A stretch of 64,000 nt of DNA from JAIQGF01 sp051006995 (GTDB lineage Bacteria > Acidobacteriota > Terriglobia > Terriglobales > Acidobacteriaceae). The notes below the pieces were generated by a model, which saw nothing but the letters and a program-made list of their open reading frames with translations, searched no databases and was not told the origin of the DNA. Shown in pieces: positions 43,608 through 50,609 of this stretch. A program made the position numbers and the translations under genes. Numbering within the stretch: position 1 is the first letter of the stretch; each line of letters begins with the position of its first letter. The DNA lies in contig JBPCSQ010000011.1 in assembly GCA_051006995.1 (NCBI GenBank), positions 46,763-110,762 on the forward strand. The letters run 5' to 3'.

Positions 43608-46600
43608 AGTGCTTGGCGGCTGTTCTTCTGTTGGCCCTTACACTCCCTGCCGTCTGCCAGTACGCGGCCGAGGGATCGATCGAGGGCGTGGTGAGCGATT
43701 CCACCGGCGCCATCCTGCGCGGCGTCTCCTTGCAGGCCCGCAGCCGGGAAACGGCCGCCGTTTCCTCAACCCGAACCAATGAACTCGGACTGTTTCGCTT
43801 CCCCATTCTCCCCATTGGTACTTATGAAGTTGTCGCTGCGCGTCCTGGCTTCGCGACTATCATCGTGAAAGAAGTCGCCGTCACGCTGGGCGCCCGGGTC
43901 AACCTATCTCTGGCGCTGCCGATCGCGACTCGCACCGATAACATTGAGATCACCGAAGAACCTCCCTTGTTGGAGTCCACGCGTTCCCAGGTCTCCTCGA
44001 TCGTGGACCAGCGCCTGATCGCCAACTTGCCGCTGAACGGCCGCAACCTCTACGGCTTCGTCGCTCTTGTTCCCGGCGTCCGTACAGCCGCCAACGGCAA
44101 CGGCCTTAACTTTGCCGGGCAACTGAATTCGTTCCTTGTGGACGGCGTCGACGACACCGATACCTTCTTTAACTCTGCAATCGGAGGGACCGCGGGCGCC
44201 AATTCCTACCAGCTAAGCCAGGAGGCGGTTCGCGAGTTTCAGGTCAATATCAACGCTTACTCTGCGGAACTCGGCCGCGTCGGCTCCGGCCTCGTGAACG
44301 TCGTCACCAAATCGGGAACCAATGATTATCACGGCGACGTGTTCTGGTACTTTCGCGATAAAGGACTGAATGCAACCGACGCGATCAATAAATGGGTCGG
44401 CCAAGCCAAGGATCCCTTGCACGTTCACCAGTTCGGCGGTGCGATCGGAGGCCCCCTCGTCCGCAAGAAGCTCTTCTTCTTCGCCGGTTACGACGGCCAG
44501 CGCCGTACGGAGCAGAACCTGACCTACCTCAATCTGCCCTCCAGCTTTAAGCTCTCCTCCAGCGCCAAGGTCGCCGCCTTCCAGCAGCGCGCCCTTGACT
44601 ACCTCACGCCGCGCGACGCTCCCTGGATCCGCAGCTTTGACCAGAACGTCTATCTAAGCAAGCTCGATTGGCACATCTCATCAACCCATCTGCTGAGCGG
44701 CCGTTGGAACCGCCAACGCTATTCCGGGGCGAACCTCCTGGGCAGCGGACCGCAGACTTCGGTTGAAAATACGGGGGCGCTGGCCCAGAACAACGACATC
44801 CTGGCCATCTCCCTAACCTCGACCTTGTCCCCTTTCATGGTGAATGCCGCCCGTTTCAGCTTTGTGAGCACGCATCAGCCCGGCGATTCCAATAGCGTGA
44901 ATCCGGCGGCGAACGTGTTGGAAGGCGGGCAGCTGGTTTTGAATGTCGGACGAAATTCCACGGCCCCGCGGGAAATCATCATCCGCCGCACCGAATACGC
45001 CGACACCCTCTCCTTCAACCGTGGCCGACACGCCATGCGGACTGGCGTCAACCTGCTGCTGGACGGCGTCACCTTCACCACCGCCATCAGCTTCTCCGGC
45101 GTATATCGCTTCAATTCGCTGGAAAGCTTCGGCCGTAGCCTGGCTGGTTCGCCGGTTCCCATCGCCGGCGATCGCTTCACCCAGTCGTTCTCTGGCGAGG
45201 GAGCGCACGGGAATGTGGCGCATCCGAATTCGACCGAAGCCGCCGCCTTTTTCGAGGATGAGTGGCGCCTTTTCCCGAGCCTGACCCTTAACTTGGGCTT
45301 GCGATACGACATTCAGGTCATGGCTGAAGCGAGCGTCAAGAATCCTTCCGCGGCCCTCGCCGCAGCCGGTCTCGACACCAGCTTCGTCCCCCTGGACGGG
45401 AACAATCTGGCCCCTCGCATCGGTTTCGCCTGGAATCCCTGGCGAGAGCGGCTGGTCGTGCGCGGAGGCTATGGCATCTTTTATCCACGGACCAATGCCG
45501 GGCAGCTGGCGCGCGTTTACTATCAGAACGGCGTCAGCGTGCAGACGCGCAACTTCATCGCCGGCACGCCGAGCGCGGCCCTCATTCCGGCTTACCCCAA
45601 TACCCTCTGCGGACCGCCGGATCCCTCCGGTATGCCGCCGAATTGCCCTCCGCCCGTCGGCGGTTCCGATGTCATCATGCCCTTTGCTCCCAACTATCGT
45701 CAGCCGATGGTGCAGCAGGGCAGCTTCGGCATTGAGTTCCAGCCGTCGAAAAACTTGTCCGTGTCGATCAGCTATCTGGCGCAGAAGGGCACGCATCTGG
45801 AGCGCTACCGTGACATGAATTTGCCACAGCCTTCCGCGGCGACCATCGCCATCGCCGGAACGTCAATCACGCTGCCTTACCCCTTGTTTTCTGACCCGCG
45901 GCCCATCGCCGGCTTCGATCGCATTCTGCTCCTCGGCAGCGAGGGCAGCTCCACCTACCACAGCCTGGCTGCCCAGGTGACCAAGCGCTTCTCGCGCAAT
46001 TTCCAGTTCCTGGCTGCCTACACCTTCGCCAAATCCATCGACGACAATCCCGACCCATCACCGCTGAATCCCGGCAGCGGAGATAACAAGCTGCTGTCCG
46101 ACTCCTTTACTCCGCACTCCGATCGTGGCCCCAGCGATGCCGACCAGCGGCATCGGTTCGTGCTCAGTGGAACTTGGCAGCTCGACTACGCGCGCAGTTT
46201 TCCACGGATGGCCCGGCTCGTCCTTCAAGGATGGGAGGTCAGCGGAATTCTGACGGCGCACTCCGGACGGACGTATTCCCCGATGGTGAATTTCGATCTC
46301 AACAATGACGGCAACGCCGTCACCGATCGCACTCCGGGCGCCGGCCGCAATGCGTTCTACTCGCCTCCCACCTACTCGCTCGACCCGCGGCTCACGCGCA
46401 ACTTGCCCTTCGGCGAGCGCCTCCGCCTGCAGGTGATCTGGGAAGCCTTCAACGTTTTCAATCGCGCCAATGTCACTAGCGTCCGCAATACTCAGTTTTC
46501 GCGAGCCACGACCGCCGCCGCTTGCGGCATTGTCGCGACTCCCTGCTTGGTTCCTCAAAACACCGGCCTCACGGCCTTCGGCGTCCCCAATGGGACCTCC

Positions 46601-46642
46601 GGCCCCAGGATCATGCAGTTCGCGATGAAATTGCTTTTTTAG
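43604..46642 (+). CDS. TonB-dependent receptor, Oar-like
   Basis: 1012 residues with a signal peptide (ending AVCQYAA). A carboxypeptidase-regulatory domain covers residues 22-110 (GSIEGVVSDSTGAILRGVSL), followed by a plug domain (LPLNGRNLYGFVALVPGV, GGPLVRKKLFFFAGYDGQR) and a long outer-membrane barrel ending in a final beta-strand RIMQFAMKLLF with terminal Phe. Such proteins are expanded in Acidobacteriota and are thought to take up large substrates. GGAG precedes the ATG, which overlaps the upstream regulator by four bases. Confidence 0.92.
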   Translation: MKCLAAVLLLALTLPAVCQYAAEGSIEGVVSDSTGAILRGVSLQARSRETAAVSSTRTNELGLFRFPILPIGTYEVVAARPGFATIIVKEVAVTLGARVNLSLALPIATRTDNIEITEEPPLLESTRSQVSSIVDQRLIANLPLNGRNLYGFVALVPGVRTAANGNGLNFAGQLNSFLVDGVDDTDTFFNSAIGGTAGANSYQLSQEAVREFQVNINAYSAELGRVGSGLVNVVTKSGTNDYHGDVFWYFRDKGLNATDAINKWVGQAKDPLHVHQFGGAIGGPLVRKKLFFFAGYDGQRRTEQNLTYLNLPSSFKLSSSAKVAAFQQRALDYLTPRDAPWIRSFDQNVYLSKLDWHISSTHLLSGRWNRQRYSGANLLGSGPQTSVENTGALAQNNDILAISLTSTLSPFMVNAARFSFVSTHQPGDSNSVNPAANVLEGGQLVLNVGRNSTAPREIIIRRTEYADTLSFNRGRHAMRTGVNLLLDGVTFTTAISFSGVYRFNSLESFGRSLAGSPVPIAGDRFTQSFSGEGAHGNVAHPNSTEAAAFFEDEWRLFPSLTLNLGLRYDIQVMAEASVKNPSAALAAAGLDTSFVPLDGNNLAPRIGFAWNPWRERLVVRGGYGIFYPRTNAGQLARVYYQNGVSVQTRNFIAGTPSAALIPAYPNTLCGPPDPSGMPPNCPPPVGGSDVIMPFAPNYRQPMVQQGSFGIEFQPSKNLSVSISYLAQKGTHLERYRDMNLPQPSAATIAIAGTSITLPYPLFSDPRPIAGFDRILLLGSEGSSTYHSLAAQVTKRFSRNFQFLAAYTFAKSIDDNPDPSPLNPGSGDNKLLSDSFTPHSDRGPSDADQRHRFVLSGTWQLDYARSFPRMARLVLQGWEVSGILTAHSGRTYSPMVNFDLNNDGNAVTDRTPGAGRNAFYSPPTYSLDPRLTRNLPFGERLRLQVIWEAFNVFNRANVTSVRNTQFSRATTAAACGIVATPCLVPQNTGLTAFGVPNGTSGPRIMQFAMKLLF

Positions 46643-46736
46643 CGGCAAGTTCCGGCCGGCATACTTCAGCACGGCAATATTGAAATGAAAAAAGGAAATA
46701 GCTCTCCGGCAGACCGCCGGATTGCGAAGGGCGGCG

Positions 46737-46967
46737 CTACTGCGCCGCTTCCAGGGATTCCTGCACGTGGTTCAGCGCCGTCTGGATCCGATCCAGCTCA
46801 CGCTGCGCGGCCTCGTTCCATTCCAGCAGCCGCTCCGGTCCCTGTTCGATATTTTCCCCGATCCAGGCCAGTACCTGCCGCCCGCGCTCGGTCAAGAACA
46901 GCCATCCGAGCCCGCCCAGGCCCAGCACCGTCAAGGGCACCACCACTTTCTTCATGCGCACGCTCAC
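46737..46967 (-). CDS. Small membrane-anchored protein
   Basis: 76 residues from a GTG at 46967 (GGAAG upstream), or 72 from an ATG four codons later. One N-terminal membrane helix (VVVPLTVLGLGGLGWLFL) is followed by an acidic helical tail with heptad-like spacing. It resembles small YtxH-like envelope proteins, but no family is certain. Confidence 0.6.
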   Translation of the reverse strand: MSVRMKKVVVPLTVLGLGGLGWLFLTERGRQVLAWIGENIEQGPERLLEWNEAAQRELDRIQTALNHVQESLEAAQ

Positions 46968-46999
46968 GCGGAAGCTTCCGCGCTCACTGTCTCCTTACC

Positions 47000-47024
47000 A
47001 GTATTGGACGTCCGTTTCAATACT
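47000..47024. promoter_or_regulatory. Inverted repeat AGTATTG-N11-CAATACT
   Basis: A perfect 7-bp inverted repeat, with a GGACGTCC palindrome at its 5' edge, in the divergent gap between the small membrane protein and the exported glycine-rich protein. Probable regulatory site or small hairpin. Confidence 0.4.
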
Positions 47025-47168
47025 TGAGTTTCTGATTTTTCGAAAATTTAGTGTATTTCCGGGTTCCGCCGCGTCCCCGCGCCGATTTCCGGGTTTACAT
47101 GTGCAGCATTACCCCACTCCAGCCCCATCCAAGCGGGGCAGAGTGCCATCTCTGTGTGAAGGTGTGTT

Positions 47169-47837
47169 ATGTCGAATCGATGGACGGTTGCAGTGGTTCT
47201 TCTGCTGGCCGGACTCCCCCTCCTGGGTCAAAATCCCGCCAACCAGCCTTACGGCAATAATCCGCCCGGCCAGGTTTACGGCAACAGCTCCGGATATGCT
47301 CCCAACGTCGTGCCCGACGGCACCCGCCTGATCCTTCGCCTCGACGACACCCTCGACACCACCAAGCTTAAGGTCGGCAAGAAATTCACCGCCAAACTGG
47401 GCGAAGACCTCACCACGCCCGCCGGCACCAGCATCCCTGCCGGCCACAAGATTCACGGCCACGTCAGCGAGGTCGACCGCGGCATGCATGGCCGCATTCT
47501 TCTGAGCTTTGACGAGATCGAGACTCGCCATGGCTGGCGTCCGTTCGCCGCCACCGTCAGCGATGTCCCTGGCGAGCACGGCGTCAAACAAGGCAGCGAG
47601 GGCGAAATCGAGAAGAAGGGCGCCAACAAGCGGCGGGTCGCTGAGGGGGCTGTTGCCGGTGCTGCCGTGGGTGCCGTCACCGGCGCTGTGGTTGCCGGAC
47701 CGCACGGCGCCATCGTCGGCGCAGTTGCCGGCGGCGCCCTGGGCGGCGGCGCGGGCCTGCTCACCGACCGCGACCTCAAGCTCAATAAGGGCCAGCAAAT
47801 CGAGGTCCGCCTCGACCGCCCGCTGCAGGTCCCCTAA
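47169..47837 (+). CDS. Exported protein with beta core and glycine-zipper tail
   Basis: 222 residues with a signal peptide (ending LPLLGQN). The core (residues 45-150) has PDGTRLILRLDDTLDTTKLK and PAGTSIPAGHKIHGHVSEV, a pattern shared with the protein encoded at 48893-49591. The C-terminal part contains alternating Gly/Ala helices (AVAGAAVGAVTGAVVAG) of glycine-zipper type, followed by VRLDRPLQVP. It is probably an envelope protein. GAAGGTG precedes the ATG. Confidence 0.72.
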   Translation: MSNRWTVAVVLLLAGLPLLGQNPANQPYGNNPPGQVYGNSSGYAPNVVPDGTRLILRLDDTLDTTKLKVGKKFTAKLGEDLTTPAGTSIPAGHKIHGHVSEVDRGMHGRILLSFDEIETRHGWRPFAATVSDVPGEHGVKQGSEGEIEKKGANKRRVAEGAVAGAAVGAVTGAVVAGPHGAIVGAVAGGALGGGAGLLTDRDLKLNKGQQIEVRLDRPLQVP

Positions 47838-47847
47838 CCAAGAACGA

Positions 47848-47942
47848 CCTAACTAAGAACGAAGAAGTCAGAACGAAGAACGGGAAACGGGAAACGAAGA
47901 CAATCCTCGGTTTTCGTTTCTTAGTTCTTAGTTCTGACTTCT
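47848..47942. repeat. Inverted pair of AAGAACG/TAGTTCT heptamer arrays
   Basis: 47848-47896 reads CCTAACT, AAGAACG, AAGAAGT, CAGAACG, AAGAACG, GGAAACG, GGAAACG. 47915-47942 reads CGTTTCT, TAGTTCT, TAGTTCT, GACTTCT. The halves can pair into a long imperfect hairpin with a loop of about 18 bases. It fills the gap between two convergent genes and may act as a two-way terminator. Confidence 0.85.
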
Positions 47943-47952
47943 TTAGTTCCGA

Positions 47953-48753
47953 TCACTTTCCCAAAATCTTCGCCAGAATTCCCTTCCCCTTCGCCGCCGG
48001 CAGCTCCAGTTGCGCCAGGATTTTATCGACCTCCGCCTCGCCCAATGGCTGCCGTTTTCTTCCCATCCAGAACATCTCCAGGAACGACGTGTTCCGCTCC
48101 AGACAGTAAAAGCAGTCGCGGATATGCTGCTCGGCCACGTCGCGCTCCCGCCACGTCACCTGCCCGTTCAGCAAATTGTTAAATGTCTTCAGCGACAGGC
48201 AATTCTCCCCGCCCGCTTTTTCCGCCTCGCTCATCAACACCCACGCCGAGATGTTGAAGGCGTCCTTGGTTGCTGCCGGCAGCACCTTCACCAGCCGCTC
48301 GTCGGCCACCTTCTTCACCGATTCGGCTGTGGACTGCGCGTTCGACAGGATCTCCCCGATCTGCTGCGCTTCGTAGCCCTTGATGACCAGCCACAATGAC
48401 TCGCGCTCCACCATCGGCAGGTCTGTCATGATTTCCCGCACCTGCTCCAGCGACAGCTCCGGCGTCGGCACCCGCGCCGCCGCGCGCCCGTAGCTGAACA
48501 CCAGCCCTCGGAACGCCATCAGGAACTCGCGCTCGTTGGTGAACTTGATTTGCCCGAACCAGGCGCTGTTGTCGGCGTGCGCCTGCTGGAACACGCCCGC
48601 GACGTGCGTTTCCAGTTCCGGCTCCAGCATGGGAAAGTATTGCCGCAGCAGCGTGCTGGCAATCGGTCCACAATCGCGCGCGAAGTCGTGCCATCCCGCG
48701 CGCTCACCCCGCGCGCACTCTTCCGCCATCAGAAATATCGTGCGAACCACCAC
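47953..48753 (-). CDS. Sigma-region-4-like protein with C-terminal zinc-finger-like motif
   Basis: 266 residues, probably cytoplasmic. Residues about 105-155 (MVERESLWLVIKGYEAQQIG, EILSNAQSTAESVKKVADER) resemble region 4 of ECF sigma factors in outline. Near residue 215, HIRDCFYCLE has the H-x3-C-x2-C form of anti-sigma zinc fingers. The pairing in one chain is unusual. Region 2 of a sigma factor is not recognisable, so it may be a diverged regulator, not an active sigma. It lies between two related exported-protein genes. Confidence 0.6.
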   Translation of the reverse strand: MVVRTIFLMAEECARGERAGWHDFARDCGPIASTLLRQYFPMLEPELETHVAGVFQQAHADNSAWFGQIKFTNEREFLMAFRGLVFSYGRAAARVPTPELSLEQVREIMTDLPMVERESLWLVIKGYEAQQIGEILSNAQSTAESVKKVADERLVKVLPAATKDAFNISAWVLMSEAEKAGGENCLSLKTFNNLLNGQVTWRERDVAEQHIRDCFYCLERNTSFLEMFWMGRKRQPLGEAEVDKILAQLELPAAKGKGILAKILGK

Positions 48754-48892
48754 GGCTTGAGTCTACCGAATCATTCTTCCGGCCTCCACTCGGCTGGATT
48801 GAATGGGCTCGGCAAGGCGGTGAATGGATACAAAACAAAACTTAACCGCCGGCCTGCCACATGCGTCCGAAAACCGGACGGCACGAATCAGA

Positions 48893-49591
48893 TTATCGAA
48901 CTTTGCTCGAATCCAGCACCAGCGGCCTCTGCAGCACCATCTCCACGCTGGTTCCGACCGGCAGCGTCGCTTCCGGACCACGCGACAGCAGCACTGCCGC
49001 CAGCCCGGCCGCCGCCCCTGCGCCTCCACCAATTCCCGCCCCTTTGACGCTCCGTCCGGCGATGGCTCCCACCGAAGCCCCTGCTCCTGCCGTTTGCGCC
49101 ACCGTGCCCGCGTCATGCCCCTTGTTCCCGGCCTGCTGGATCGTGCCTTCCGGGTCTTTCACCGTCTGCTTTTCCGAGCCCGGCATGTTTTCCACCGCAC
49201 CCGGCAGCATCACCGTGTACCCGCTGCGAAACACCAGCGTCGTGAAGTGCATCAGGAACTCGGCACGACCCTTTACCCGCCCCGGCCGCTTTACCTCGGT
49301 GATCCGGCCCTGCACGTAGGTTCCCGCCGGAATCACCAGGCGATCATTCTGCGTGATCGGAAACACCGTCTCGGCATACACCGCATCGCCCGGCTTCGCG
49401 TTCTTGGTGGTAATTCCCTGCGCCAGCCGCAGCGGGATCTGCGTTCCCGCCGGCACCGTGATCGTTCCCGGACGCGCCGCTTCGGGCGCCGTCACGTTCG
49501 TTTTTTCCGGACGATTCGAATCCGGCGTTTCGGCCGCCTGCTGCGCCGCCGCCCAACTGACCAACATCAGGATCGCTACACACCAGCGCAT
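48893..49591 (-). CDS. Exported protein with beta core and glycine-zipper tail (paralogue)
   Basis: 232 residues from the ATG at 49591, which has GGAGG 7 bases upstream; this gives a signal peptide ending WAAAQQA. The core (TVPAGTQIPLRLAQGITTKN, LVIPAGTYVQGRITEVKRPG) and the C-terminal glycine-rich helices (GASVGAIAGRSVKGAGIGGG) match the layout of the protein at 47169-47837. Probable envelope protein. It precedes the sigma-like gene on the same strand, with a gap of about 140 bases. Confidence 0.72.
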   Translation of the reverse strand: MRWCVAILMLVSWAAAQQAAETPDSNRPEKTNVTAPEAARPGTITVPAGTQIPLRLAQGITTKNAKPGDAVYAETVFPITQNDRLVIPAGTYVQGRITEVKRPGRVKGRAEFLMHFTTLVFRSGYTVMLPGAVENMPGSEKQTVKDPEGTIQQAGNKGHDAGTVAQTAGAGASVGAIAGRSVKGAGIGGGAGAAAGLAAVLLSRGPEATLPVGTSVEMVLQRPLVLDSSKVR

Positions 49592-49662
49592 ACCTGTCCT
49601 CCAAGAGACCACACCGCATTGGAACCCGAACCGCTCAACTTTGTTTCCCAACTAACCCGATG

Positions 49663-50529
49663 TCACAGACACTTCAACCACGCGATTACTGTCTCCACCG
49701 ACGCCACGGGCGCGTCCTGATGTCTGCCCGGCACGATCACGTATCGGTTGAACGGATTCGCCGGGGCCTTGCTGAAGGCATAATCTTCGCCTAACTGTGT
49801 TAACGGGTCGTCCTGGGCCGCCACCCACAAAAGAGGCGTGCCGGCCGCCAGCTTCGCGACGTTGCGCGGGATCACGGCATGGCTGTCGGGATCGAAGTAG
49901 CTCAAGTAGTGCTCTGCCGTGGTCGTGACCGTGCCCTTTTCCCCTGCGTTGAAATCGTCGAAGGTGGCCTTCTTCCCTCCCTTGCCCTCGGCGACCATGG
50001 CACGTGCTGTCTCGACGCTTTCCGCGGCGTGCGCGCGAAATCTCTTCCCAGCAGGGTCTACTCCCGGCGCGATCGCAATGATCGCCGCTTCCCCGCTCTT
50101 GAGCGCGCCATAGCCCAGCGCGGCATTGCCACCCATGCTGTGCCCGATCACCACGACTTTCTCGGCGCCCGCAGCCTTCAGCTTGGCCACTTCCGCCGCG
50201 ATTTTGTCCATGGCCTCGTCATAGCTGATGTCGTAAACGTGGTCGCTCGACCACGGCATCTCTGGGAGGACCACCCGGTACCCCTGTGCCCGTAGTGCCT
50301 TCGCCAGTGGCAACACCCTCTCGTCCGATCTCGCGGCCCGGACGCGCGACACCATGCCCGCCGGGATGAACGTGTTCTTGCCGTGCAGCAGCACGATTCC
50401 GACTTTATGCGGATCCTGCCCGCTCGGCGTGCACGCAGTCTGGCCCGCCGCTACGCTGGTCGCGGCCACCACCGCGATCGTCAGCAGCGCCGCCCACCGT
50501 GCGCTGCTCACCGCCTGCTTTCTCTCCAT
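49663..50529 (-). CDS. Exported alpha/beta-hydrolase
   Basis: 288 residues from the ATG at 50529 with a signal peptide (ending SVAAGQTA). It has the HGKN oxyanion segment, nucleophile elbow GHSMGG near residue 140, acid Asp in AAQDDPLTQL and His in PGRHQDAP near the end. Dienelactone-hydrolase-like outline, substrate unknown. AGGAG precedes the start. Confidence 0.8.
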   Translation of the reverse strand: MERKQAVSSARWAALLTIAVVAATSVAAGQTACTPSGQDPHKVGIVLLHGKNTFIPAGMVSRVRAARSDERVLPLAKALRAQGYRVVLPEMPWSSDHVYDISYDEAMDKIAAEVAKLKAAGAEKVVVIGHSMGGNAALGYGALKSGEAAIIAIAPGVDPAGKRFRAHAAESVETARAMVAEGKGGKKATFDDFNAGEKGTVTTTAEHYLSYFDPDSHAVIPRNVAKLAAGTPLLWVAAQDDPLTQLGEDYAFSKAPANPFNRYVIVPGRHQDAPVASVETVIAWLKCL

Positions 50530-50609
50530 CTCCTGCTCCTTCCAAGCTCCAATCCTCTGTGTCCTCCGCGTCCTCGCGCGGTTTGGGTTTCGATCACGCG
50601 ATGGCACGA

